From Lujinxingia vulgaris (GTDB lineage Bacteria > Myxococcota_A > Bradymonadia > Bradymonadales > Bradymonadaceae): 64,000 nt of DNA. Of the stretch, positions 8,266-16,007 are shown one piece after another. The translations under genes and the position numbers were made by a program. The stretch lies in the NCBI RefSeq assembly GCF_007997015.1, contig NZ_VOSM01000004.1, forward strand, positions 124,001 through 188,000, written 5' to 3'. Within the stretch, counting starts at the first letter, position 1. Each line of letters starts with the position of its first letter. Under the pieces are notes generated by a model that was not told where the DNA came from, did no database searches, and was given only the letters and a program-made list of their open reading frames with translations.

Positions 8266-9771
8266 TTAAAAAAACGCCCGGACAAAAACACTGGCGCCGC
8301 CGAGCCAGCCCGCGGCCTCAAAACCCGGATATCCCGGATTATTCGTCTGCAAGCCCCGCGATCCTTCAATCGGCTCGCCCGACCCGGAGTCGACCGCATC
8401 GGGGAACTCATCGATCACCGGATCTTCGCTCAAGGGGTCTTTGGTGGTCTGTCTGGCAAAAAGCCAGTGGGCCTGAAGCTGGGCGCCGAGCTCCAGGGTG
8501 GGGGCGTCGCCCTGGCCCTCAACGCGCCAGGCGTAGCCGCCGCCGACGACCAGGCGATCGTTGTCGACGTAGTTGGAGCGGCCGTCCTGGTCCGGGACGG
8601 GGCTCGGCGCCCACTTCAGGTCCAGGCCGAGCTCGGAGCGACCGTGGGTCAGGCCGGCTGCCAGGGTGGGACTCAATGTGTCGCGCCAGGGGAGCGCGGG
8701 GCGCTCTCCGTGGCGGTCCAGATAATGGGACCAGCGGGCGTACTGGAGCTGGGTGGCCAGCCGGAGCTCGGTGTGGGCGTTCAGCGTGTGGGTGAGCGAA
8801 GCGCCGGCGGTGGCCCGCCAGGGCTCGTAGTCATAGACGAAGCGAAAACGCTGCACCACCGCATCTTCGCCCTCGGGATACGCCGCCGGGAAGTTCCAGA
8901 AACGCAGCCGGCTCTCCCCCTCCACCATGCTGAAGCTCTCGCCATGCACGCTGAGCGTCGCGGCGATCGCGCCGCCTATCTGCGCCCGCAGCCCGCCGTA
9001 GGGCGCAAGCCGGGCTTTAACGCGCACCTCCGAGTTGATCCGGCTCTCGGATTGGTCGAGGGCGTCGGGCAAAAAGATCGCGTTCTGACTCACCGCGTCC
9101 TGCACCATCGTCGCGCCGATGCCCAGGCTCAGCCAGTCGAGCGGGCGGCTGGCCAGCGCCAGCGCAAAGTGGCTCCCCACCAGACGGTCCTTGAAACGCT
9201 CAAAATAGAGAGAGTTCGAAAAATACTGCTCGCGCTCATCGCTATAGAAAGGCACCTGCGCGGCAAATCCCTCGGTGGCCAACGTGGCGTAAAACCCCAC
9301 CGTGAGCCGATCGTTTGCAAGAATGGGCGCGGTGGCCCCCAGCGTCAGGTAGAGGTGTTCGGCGTTGGGGTCGGCGCTGCCGCGCGCCTCGGGGATGTCG
9401 TTAGTGGCGAAGGGTCGAGTGCTTAAGGGGCGGCGCTGGCCATTCTCATCGAGCTCGCGTGCCTGGTAGACCTCCTCGCCCACATCGGCACCGGCCGGGC
9501 GCGCATTCAGGTCGATGCGCAGCCTTGCCGCCAGCCCGAAGATGCCCAGCTCACCCCGGCGCGGCTGCCCCGCCAGCAGGGCCGGATTAAAGTAGGCAGC
9601 CGAGGCCGAGGTCGAAAAGGTCGAGGCGCTATGCGGGTGAAGCGACGACGTCTCCCCAACAAGCTCCCAGAGCGGTGAGGCCACCGCCGGCGTTGCCCCC
9701 ATCATGGTCAGAAGAAGAACGAAAGACGCCGCATAACCCCTGCGTCTCGACACGCGCACCCACTTCAACAT
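8266..9771 (-). CDS. FadL/OmpP1-like outer membrane beta-barrel protein
   Basis: A 501-residue exported protein. The signal peptide (hydrophobic FVLLLTMMGATPAVA, cleavage near ASP) is followed by the FadL-type N-terminal pattern with AAYFNPALLAGQ. Alternating beta strands run to a C-terminal phenylalanine (VFVRAFF), as expected for a BAM-assembled barrel. FadL proteins take up hydrophobic compounds such as fatty acids; the ligand here is unknown. ACGGAG precedes the TTG/ATG start pair (9774/9771). It begins 39 bases after the stop of the MerR/B12 gene on the same strand, so the two are probably co-transcribed. Confidence 0.75.
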   Translation of the reverse strand: MLKWVRVSRRRGYAASFVLLLTMMGATPAVASPLWELVGETSSLHPHSASTFSTSASAAYFNPALLAGQPRRGELGIFGLAARLRIDLNARPAGADVGEEVYQARELDENGQRRPLSTRPFATNDIPEARGSADPNAEHLYLTLGATAPILANDRLTVGFYATLATEGFAAQVPFYSDEREQYFSNSLYFERFKDRLVGSHFALALASRPLDWLSLGIGATMVQDAVSQNAIFLPDALDQSESRINSEVRVKARLAPYGGLRAQIGGAIAATLSVHGESFSMVEGESRLRFWNFPAAYPEGEDAVVQRFRFVYDYEPWRATAGASLTHTLNAHTELRLATQLQYARWSHYLDRHGERPALPWRDTLSPTLAAGLTHGRSELGLDLKWAPSPVPDQDGRSNYVDNDRLVVGGGYAWRVEGQGDAPTLELGAQLQAHWLFARQTTKDPLSEDPVIDEFPDAVDSGSGEPIEGSRGLQTNNPGYPGFEAAGWLGGASVFVRAFF

Positions 9772-9810
9772 CAACTCCGTGCGCGTCGCGCAAGATCCCG
9801 AACATCATCC

Positions 9811-10785
9811 TCAGCGGCGCTGCCACGTCTGGAAGAACTCGTAATAATCTTCAAAGCCACCCAGCTTCTGCACCCCGCTGACATCATCAGGCGCGCCGCT
9901 GCCGCCAACGACAATGTCGAGTTTGGGGTCGGTGAGCTCGCGCAGCGTCTCCAAAAACGCCCGAGAAGCGGCCGGGTTGGCGTACTGCGACATGCTCAGC
10001 GCGATGCCGTGCGCGCCGGACTGCTGCGCGGCCGCCGCGATATCTTCCACCGGGGAGTTCGCGCCGATGAAGACGACGCGCTGGTTGGCCACCGCCGCGA
10101 TCAGCGCCGCCATATGCAGCCCCAGGCAATGCTGCTCACCGCTGAGCGTGGCCAGAATCACCTTATTGCCCCGCGCCATATCGCTGAGCGGGCGCCAGGC
10201 CGCCGCCAGAAAGTCCCGCACACATTCGCTGGCAAAATGCTCATGGAGCACGCTCAACCGCCCCGACGCCCAGCCTTCTCCCAGCGCGACCAGAAAAGGT
10301 CCAACCCGCTCCTCGACGAAGCCGAGCGCGTTCATGCGGCTCCAGTCCAGGCGCATCTGCCCTTCAAGGCGCTCGCGGTCGAGCTGGCCCACCGCGTCGA
10401 GCCAGCGCTCCAGCCAGCCCTCGCTCTCCGCCGAACGCAGAGACTCGCCACCGTTTCGAGAGGCCTTATCGCCGGCCTGTTCCTCGGCCGACTCGCTCTC
10501 GTCGGTGCCGCTGTGCTCAAGCAGCTCTTCGAGCTCCTCGCGGCTGCGCCCCTGAAGCTGCGAGGGGCGATAACCTACGGCCAGCACCGCGGTGATCAGG
10601 CGAAGATGCTCGATCGTCTCCAGATCGTAGATGCGGTGGCCGGCCTCGTTTCGACGCGAACGCGGGAACCCGTAGCGACGCTCCCAGGTGCGGATGGTCT
10701 CCACGGGCACGCCGGTCGCCATGGAGAGCGCGCCGATATTTAATGTGGCTTCTTCCTCTGTGCTCATGGGACGATCAACTCGCAT
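9811..10785 (-). CDS. CarH/LitR-type B12-dependent photoreceptor repressor (MerR family)
   Basis: A 324-residue protein. A MerR winged helix-turn-helix spans about residues 14-80 (IGALSMATGVPVETIRTWERRYGFP). An acidic linker leads to a helix bundle and a cobalamin-binding Rossmann domain. The light-sensing motif Wx9EH is present (W172, E182, H183). So is the B12 motif ExHxxG with the lower axial ligand H219 (GEQHCLG) and the GG loop at 294-295. In CarH, adenosylcobalamin drives DNA-binding tetramers in the dark and light disassembles them. Residue agreement makes light sensing likely; target genes are inferred to be local. M7 (10767) is an alternative start. Confidence 0.88.
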   Translation of the reverse strand: MRVDRPMSTEEEATLNIGALSMATGVPVETIRTWERRYGFPRSRRNEAGHRIYDLETIEHLRLITAVLAVGYRPSQLQGRSREELEELLEHSGTDESESAEEQAGDKASRNGGESLRSAESEGWLERWLDAVGQLDRERLEGQMRLDWSRMNALGFVEERVGPFLVALGEGWASGRLSVLHEHFASECVRDFLAAAWRPLSDMARGNKVILATLSGEQHCLGLHMAALIAAVANQRVVFIGANSPVEDIAAAAQQSGAHGIALSMSQYANPAASRAFLETLRELTDPKLDIVVGGSGAPDDVSGVQKLGGFEDYYEFFQTWQRR

Positions 10786-10794
10786 AAGTCTTGA

Positions 10795-10811
10795 TGAACA
10801 TCTTATGAACC
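10795..10811. promoter_or_regulatory. 11-bp-spaced direct repeats, candidate CarH operator
   Basis: TGAACA (10795-10800) and TGAACC (10806-10811) are exactly 11 bases apart, immediately upstream of the CarH-like gene. Another TGAACA lies at 10859-10864. CarH tetramers are known to bind direct repeats of about 11 bp, so autoregulation is plausible. The match is by spacing, not by a proven motif. Confidence 0.4.
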
Positions 10812-10859
10812 CCTGTCATACCGAAATTGAGCACGTAATCGCAAATGTGAATAGCTTTT

Positions 10860-10880
10860 GAACACTCTCTTGAAGTGTTC
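10860..10880. promoter_or_regulatory. Perfect inverted repeat GAACACT-N7-AGTGTTC
   Basis: Arms 10860-10866 and 10874-10880 are perfectly complementary with a 7-base spacer. It sits between the divergent merR and glutathionyl-hydroquinone reductase genes. This shape suits a dimeric repressor or MerR-type operator. Confidence 0.45.
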
Positions 10881-10959
10881 CTCCGACGATACACGCTCGG
10901 AGTGTGGTAGCGCACCCTGCTCTCCGGCGCTACGTAAGCTCATCACGCATCCAGCGATG

Positions 10960-11069
10960 GCCAGCCCCCTGGCAGGATTTCTCGCCGGCGCCTTGTCGCC
11001 CCGATGTCGGGTGTTTAAGTCCCTGCCAGTAGCATGACGTAGGCGCGCCGCCCGCAGAGCGGGACTTAA
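10960..11069 (+). promoter_or_regulatory. Potentially structured 5' leader with chained and competing helices
   Basis: Possible stems are GCCAG/CTGGC (10960-10964 with 10969-10973), CTGGCAGG/CCTGCCAG (10969-10976 with 11022-11029), TTAAGTCCC/GGGACTTAA (11015-11023 with 11061-11069) and CCCGC/GCGGG (11051-11055 with 11059-11063). Several exclude each other, as in a switching leader. No known riboswitch family was recognised. Confidence 0.35.
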
Positions 11070-11114
11070 GGCGCGTCAGACTTTTTCCACAGAGTTTTTC
11101 ACAAGGAGCCCCCG

Positions 11115-12098
11115 ATGGGCATCATGGTTGACGGCGTCTGGCGTAGTGACACCTGGGTTCGCGATAATGAGGGGCATTTTCAGCGCGATCCCACCACCTT
11201 CCACCACCAGGTGGTCGACGAGCCCGGCGCGCGATTTACCCCGGAGGCCGGACGCTACCACCTCTACGTCTCGTACGCATGCCCCTGGGCCCACCGCACG
11301 CTGATCGCCCGCGCGCTGCTGGGGCTCGAAGAGGTCATCGACGTCTCGGTGGTGCACCCGCATATGCTCGAAGGGGGGTGGAGCTTTGAGACCGACTTTG
11401 CGGCCACCACCGGCGACCGCCTCCACGGCAAAGATTTTTTGCGTGAGATCTACCTGCTGGCCGACCCCGACTACTCAGGCCGGGTGACCGTGCCGGTGCT
11501 CTGGGACACGAAGGAAAACACGATCGTCAACAACGAGTCCCGCGAGATCATCCGGATGTTCTCGACGGTCTTCGCTCCCCTGGGCACGGCCAACCTCGAT
11601 CTTGCGCCCGAAGCACTTCGCGGGGTGATCGATGAGCGCATCGACGCGATCTACGAGCCGGTCAACAACGGCGTCTACCTCTGCGGCTTCGCCACCACCC
11701 AGGAGGCGTACGAAGAGGCCCTCGGCGAGCTCTTTGATGCGCTGGGTCATTGGGAGAAGTATCTGGGTGAGCACCGTTATCTGGTCGGCGACACCTTCAG
11801 CGAGGCCGACCTCTGCATGTTCACCACCCTCCTGCGCTTTGACCCGGTCTACTACGGGCACTTTAAGTGCAACCTCAACCACGTCTATGAGCTGCCCAAC
11901 CTCTGGAACTACCTGCTGGAGCTCTACCAGATGCCGGGCGTGGCCCAGACCTGCCACATCGACCATATTCAGCAGCACTATTATTACAGCCACGACATGA
12001 TCAACCCCACCCGGGTCGTGCCTAAAGGCCCGGCGCTCAACCACCTGGCCGCCCACGATCGCGATCGACTGGTCGGGGAGCTTGCAAAGCGGGGCTGA
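11115..12098 (+). CDS. yqjG: Glutathionyl-hydroquinone reductase (xi-class GST)
   Basis: A 327-residue cytosolic enzyme that uses glutathione to reduce glutathionyl-(hydro)quinones. The catalytic cysteine is C56 in YACPWAHRTLI, the CPWA signature that separates this class from ordinary glutathione transferases. The thioredoxin-like domain continues through VTVPVLWDTKENTIVNNES (cis-proline and glutathione-binding ES). An all-alpha C-terminal domain follows (EADLCMFTTLLRFDPVYYGHF). AAGGAG lies before the ATG. It is divergent from the CarH-like regulator and is preceded by a possible structured leader, which suggests redox or light-linked control; that link is inferred. Confidence 0.92.
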   Translation: MGIMVDGVWRSDTWVRDNEGHFQRDPTTFHHQVVDEPGARFTPEAGRYHLYVSYACPWAHRTLIARALLGLEEVIDVSVVHPHMLEGGWSFETDFAATTGDRLHGKDFLREIYLLADPDYSGRVTVPVLWDTKENTIVNNESREIIRMFSTVFAPLGTANLDLAPEALRGVIDERIDAIYEPVNNGVYLCGFATTQEAYEEALGELFDALGHWEKYLGEHRYLVGDTFSEADLCMFTTLLRFDPVYYGHFKCNLNHVYELPNLWNYLLELYQMPGVAQTCHIDHIQQHYYYSHDMINPTRVVPKGPALNHLAAHDRDRLVGELAKRG

Positions 12099-12115
12099 TC
12101 GTAAAAACACGCGCT

Positions 12116-13156
12116 TCAGCGCGCGCTCTGCATGCTGACGTAGGTTTGCCCGTCGTAGCTGTCGCGGTAGACGATCAAGGTCAGCGTGTAGCCCTCGCGG
12201 CTGTAGGAGCGCACCTGAGAGACCTCGTAGGGCGCGCTGCGCTCGCGCTGCATCGCGGCCAGCCCGCGCATTACCGGCTCGAGCTCCCAGCCGTAGCGGG
12301 CCATCTCGCGCTCGTAGAAGCCCAGGGTGGCGTTGATGGAGTTCGGGCTGCGGTAGAGGATGGCGTGAATGCCCGCCTCCTCCTCGGTGCCGCTGATGCG
12401 CGAGACGCGCGTGCACCCGGTGCATACGGGCACCTTGTACTCAAAGGGATGCACGCTGCCGGGGGCATGATTGCGGAATTTTGAGAGATCGAGGGCCTGA
12501 TCGCTCCACACCGCGGTGATCGTCGTATTCAGCGACCCTTCCTCCCGAAAGGCGTCGACGTAGCGCAGCGCGCGCACAGTGTCTTCGGGGGTCTTTGCGC
12601 CCCCCTGCATCTCGACGATGGCCTCCTTCCAGTCGGCCGCTCCTTTTTTTGTCTCGGCGCCGACCATCGCCATGTAATTGCGCGTATTCTCCACCGGTAT
12701 CAGCCCCCCGCTGAAGAGCTCATCGGCGCCGGCCATCGCCTGCATGAAGGTCTCCCCGTCGTGGGTATCCTCCACGGCCACCGGCTCGCGCACGGTGTGA
12801 TGCTCGATCTTGTTGACGCCTTCGCGCACAAACGCGCGCTGAAAACGCTCCAGCACCTCCCGCGGGCTCTCAGACGTGGTGGCGTGGGAGAAGTAAACGC
12901 GGTTGCCGTTGTAGTCGTACTCACGCGGCGCCGACATGCCTTCCTTCTGCAACGCACGCATGAAGTTCTCGTGTTTGTTGCTCTGACTCAAAAACACATC
13001 CCAGATGTCGGCCTGGGCCGGCTGCACCTCGGCGCGCGGACCGTCGAGCACCACCACCAGCAGCGCGATCAGCGCGATGGTCGCCCCCGCCCCGCCGACC
13101 TTCAAAAGGTCCACCCACCAGGACGACTTCCCCTTCGTCGTATCCGACACTCCCAT
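12116..13156 (-). CDS. Single-TM protein of the TadE/TadG-like operon, unknown function
   Basis: A 346-residue protein with one membrane segment at about residues 18-37 (IALIALLVVVLDG) and a large extracytoplasmic part. A CxxC pair occurs in VPVCTGCTRVS. Two weakly similar segments suggest a repeated alpha/beta domain (NRVYFSHATTSESPREVLER; HAILYRSPNSINATLGFYER), but no family is recognised. The start at 13156 is chosen for the AGGAGGGG just upstream; an in-frame ATG at 13195 overlaps the previous stop. It is the last gene of a four-gene minus-strand operon, so a role in pilus or envelope assembly is inferred. Confidence 0.7.
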   Translation of the reverse strand: MGVSDTTKGKSSWWVDLLKVGGAGATIALIALLVVVLDGPRAEVQPAQADIWDVFLSQSNKHENFMRALQKEGMSAPREYDYNGNRVYFSHATTSESPREVLERFQRAFVREGVNKIEHHTVREPVAVEDTHDGETFMQAMAGADELFSGGLIPVENTRNYMAMVGAETKKGAADWKEAIVEMQGGAKTPEDTVRALRYVDAFREEGSLNTTITAVWSDQALDLSKFRNHAPGSVHPFEYKVPVCTGCTRVSRISGTEEEAGIHAILYRSPNSINATLGFYEREMARYGWELEPVMRGLAAMQRERSAPYEVSQVRSYSREGYTLTLIVYRDSYDGQTYVSMQSAR

Positions 13157-13191
13157 ACTCCCCTCCTCACTGCCGCGTGTGCTCTCTGCGC

Positions 13192-14145
13192 TCATTGGCC
13201 AGCCTCGTAGCGCGTGGCCGTCGACTGCGTCTCCGCCTCATCAAACTGGACATTCATCATGTTGTAGACCCAGCGGTAGTTGTTGGTCGTCTGGGCAGCC
13301 ACGTAATAAAGCCCCCACTGACCGCGGGGATCATTGAGGTCGAAGACCTCTTCGCCGCTGCCACCGCCCCCCTCACCGCTGCGCGTGGGGTGCGGCGAAA
13401 GCATCGCCGAATAACGTGCGTAGAAGGTCGGGGCGAGGCGGCCGCCGTAGAGCGAGACCTGATGGGAGGCCACGCCGTCCTGATCGCCGTAACGAATCGC
13501 GGCGAAGGCGCCGGGCACCCCGCCGGTGGCCTGCAGCACCGAGGTGAGCAGCCACTGCAACATGTTGCCGCCCGGGTTTGTCAGGTTCCCGTCGATGAGG
13601 TTGTCGTTGGTGGCGATCTGCGCGAGCACCGGCCGGCGCCCCTCACTGGTGCCGCCGAGGATATGGCCGGTCATCTCATGGGGCGGCTTCATATGCTGCT
13701 TCAGCCGCCGGGCGGCGTCATGCGAGTGCGCGTCATAATCGATCTGCCCGAGCGTCAGCACCGGGGCCAGCTCGGCATGAAACCACGCCTCCCCCCAGTG
13801 CCCCGAGGCCATCGCGGCGATGTCGCCGCCCAGGGCCGCAAAACCCTGCACCGAGTCCAGGTTGGTGGTCTCCGGGAGCTGGGTGCGCGGGCTCATGCGC
13901 AGCGCGTTGTTGGCCCCCTCGTTGTAGACCTGCGCCCACATATCGTGGGCGGCCACATGTTTGGTGGCCACGCTCTGCTGGCCCACCAACCCCAGGTTCA
14001 TCAGCCCGCCGAAGACGAGGATGAAGAAGGGCAAACACATCACCACCTCGGTCAGCGCCGCGCCCTGCTCATCTCGCTGAAGCGCGCCAAGCCTTTGCAA
14101 AACAAATAGATTTCTAAGCCGGCGAAGTCGTTGAATTGAGGTCAT
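13192..14145 (-). CDS. TadE-like pseudopilin
   Basis: A 317-residue protein. A short basic N-terminus is followed by a TadE-type membrane helix (AALTEVVMCLPFFILVFGG) with the hydrophobic-segment glutamate typical of minor pilins. The long extracytoplasmic domain is rich in Gly, Asn and His and has no recognised family. TadE-like proteins are minor pseudopilins of tight-adherence pili. GGAGGGGG precedes the ATG. The start overlaps the stop of the upstream gene by four bases (14142-14145). At more than twice the usual TadE length, its C-terminal domain is unexplained. Confidence 0.7.
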   Translation of the reverse strand: MTSIQRLRRLRNLFVLQRLGALQRDEQGAALTEVVMCLPFFILVFGGLMNLGLVGQQSVATKHVAAHDMWAQVYNEGANNALRMSPRTQLPETTNLDSVQGFAALGGDIAAMASGHWGEAWFHAELAPVLTLGQIDYDAHSHDAARRLKQHMKPPHEMTGHILGGTSEGRRPVLAQIATNDNLIDGNLTNPGGNMLQWLLTSVLQATGGVPGAFAAIRYGDQDGVASHQVSLYGGRLAPTFYARYSAMLSPHPTRSGEGGGGSGEEVFDLNDPRGQWGLYYVAAQTTNNYRWVYNMMNVQFDEAETQSTATRYEAGQ

Positions 14146-16007
14146 TTGACCACCCCCTCCATGCGTTCGGGCTCCATCGCGTCAAAGGCCGCGCGGGTGG
14201 AGAGCGCCTCAAAGAGCAGCGCCTCCAGGCTCCCTGGCGAGAGCGAGTATCCGTGGGTGATGAGGTTGCTCCCGGTGGCGTCGGCGCCGTGGGCGACGAG
14301 CAAGGTGGCGAGCACCTCCCCCTGAATGTCGCGCAGCCCGCGCCAGATCGAGAAGCCCTGATGCGACTGCGCGTAAGCCTCCCACTCGCCATCGAGGGCC
14401 ACCGGACGCACGCGCGCCGCCCATTTCGACTCCCACAAGGATGGAGCCTCATCGCCCTGCCAGGCGATCTCCCCGCGGCTGATAGCCCAGGTGCCCTCGC
14501 TGGCAAAGTTGAGCAGCCCGGGGTTGGAGTCCTCACCCATAAATTGATAGCGGTCGCGGTGGGTGCCGTTTCGCGCCGCGTTGGGCCGGTAGGCGTACAT
14601 CAACGTCGAGGAGTTCATCAGCCAGTTGTCCGTCTGAAGCTCCCAGGCCGGCCCATCCACATGAAAGCCTCCCGCGCTCTGGTAGCGATCGCGGGTGCCG
14701 TCTTTGCACCGCTCGACAAAGGAGTCGGGCATCACCGTAAGACGCTTGAGGATCGAGGGAATGTCGCTGGTGTCGATCAGAAGACCGAGCAGCCCCGCCA
14801 GATAGGTCGCCCCGTAGGCGCCGGCCTTGATGGTGGCGCCGCCCTGGGTGCAGTCGACGTTATCGAGCTGCTCGAGCACGCTGGTCGGGATGCAGCCCTC
14901 ACCGAGCTCGATGGTGTGGCCGTCAACGGTGTAGGAGCCCGGGATCGTCTCGCAGTCGTCGGTCTCATTGCCGTTCTCATCGACCTCACACTCTTCGCGG
15001 GGCGGCTCGAAGGTGGAGTTGGGATCGTTGGCCGCTTCTTCTTCGAGCGACTCGCAGGCCGACTCCTGACCGCTGCCGCTGCCGCCGCCCTGTCCGCCTC
15101 CACTTCCGCCGACGCCGCTGCCTCCGTCGCCTGCGCCATCGACGCCGCCGGCCGGATCTTCGTTGCCGTTGGAACCGAGCGCGTTCTTGATCAGAAAGTC
15201 GACAAACATAAAGCGCCGGTCGGCCTGCTCGATGATGTTGCCCGGCTCAAAGCCTCCCCCGAAGATCGGCGGGGCCTCATTGGCCTTCTCGCAGAGCCCG
15301 TCCCAGCTGTGTCCGGCCGGCACCCGCACCGGGAGCTGCTGGCGGAAGGTGATGTCGGCGTCGTTTTTGGGCGCCGGATAACCCACGGTCAGCGGCGCGT
15401 TGTTGGTAAAGCCGCGCCAGACCCCCTGGGTCCAGCTCCAGTAAGGGGTCACGTCGGCCATGTACTGCTGGTAGTTGTTGAACGCGCGCTGCTCGGGCCC
15501 AAAGAAATTCTGAACGATGGTGTCCAGGCGCAGATAATCGCCCGCCTCCTTCGCTGTCGCACAGCTCGCGCCGACGGCGATCTCGGCCATCTTTGTACAG
15601 AGCTGGGCGACGGCCTGAGCCCCGGGTATCGCCGCGATCAGGTAGCAGGCGATCGTCAAGACCCAGGCCACCCCGGTGATCCAGGTCATCCAGCTGTAGA
15701 CGGTCTCATAGGCCGCAACCATGCCGATGTTGACGCGTTTGCCGACGTTGGCAAAGGCCAGCATGTTCATGGTGCGCGCGTTGATCGCCGCCTGGCTGTA
15801 GGCCGAGGCGTCGGCCGAGGCCTGCACGTGGACCTTCTCGTTGGCCACCTCGGTGGCGTCGTAGACCACCAGCCCCATCATCAAAAGAATCATCAAGCCG
15901 GCCAGACACAGAAGCGCCAGCGCCCCGCGCTGCTCCTGATGCAGACGCTGCAGCCTCGCTGAGAGCCCCGCCGACTTCACCTCTTCGCTCTTCTCCATCT
16001 CATTCAT
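14142..16007 (-). CDS. TadG-like pilus-assembly protein with long Gly/acidic insert
   Basis: A 621-residue protein. The N-terminal membrane helix (RGALALLCLAGLMILLMMG) is followed by the TadG signature region (VYDATEVANEKVHVQASADASAYSQA). A second hydrophobic stretch lies near residues 95-120. A Gly/Ser/Gln-rich linker (about residues 280-310) leads into an acidic Cys-containing region. TadG proteins are envelope components of Flp/Tad pili, and some carry VWA domains; no MIDAS motif was seen here. It is flanked by TadE-like genes with 4-base overlaps on both sides (16004-16007 and 14142-14145), which points to tight translational coupling. Confidence 0.72.
   Translation of the reverse strand: MNEMEKSEEVKSAGLSARLQRLHQEQRGALALLCLAGLMILLMMGLVVYDATEVANEKVHVQASADASAYSQAAINARTMNMLAFANVGKRVNIGMVAAYETVYSWMTWITGVAWVLTIACYLIAAIPGAQAVAQLCTKMAEIAVGASCATAKEAGDYLRLDTIVQNFFGPEQRAFNNYQQYMADVTPYWSWTQGVWRGFTNNAPLTVGYPAPKNDADITFRQQLPVRVPAGHSWDGLCEKANEAPPIFGGGFEPGNIIEQADRRFMFVDFLIKNALGSNGNEDPAGGVDGAGDGGSGVGGSGGGQGGGSGSGQESACESLEEEAANDPNSTFEPPREECEVDENGNETDDCETIPGSYTVDGHTIELGEGCIPTSVLEQLDNVDCTQGGATIKAGAYGATYLAGLLGLLIDTSDIPSILKRLTVMPDSFVERCKDGTRDRYQSAGGFHVDGPAWELQTDNWLMNSSTLMYAYRPNAARNGTHRDRYQFMGEDSNPGLLNFASEGTWAISRGEIAWQGDEAPSLWESKWAARVRPVALDGEWEAYAQSHQGFSIWRGLRDIQGEVLATLLVAHGADATGSNLITHGYSLSPGSLEALLFEALSTRAAFDAMEPERMEGVVK

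Larger units (their letters stand above)
10786..11114. other. Divergent regulatory region between merR/carH and hydroquinone reductase
   Basis: 329 bases without a gene. It contains 11-bp direct repeats of TGAAC (10795-10811), a perfect inverted repeat (10860-10880), and a chain of potential RNA helices (10960-11069) before the plus-strand gene. Confidence 0.8.

Noticed and set aside
10786-11114. A cobalamin riboswitch near the B12-binding regulator
   Set aside because: No B12-box-like core was seen; the stems present do not follow the known aptamer layout.
14136-15962. A 608-codon plus-strand frame opposite the TadG-like gene
   Set aside because: The minus-strand gene has a membrane helix, TadG signature and start/stop overlaps; the plus-strand frame has none.
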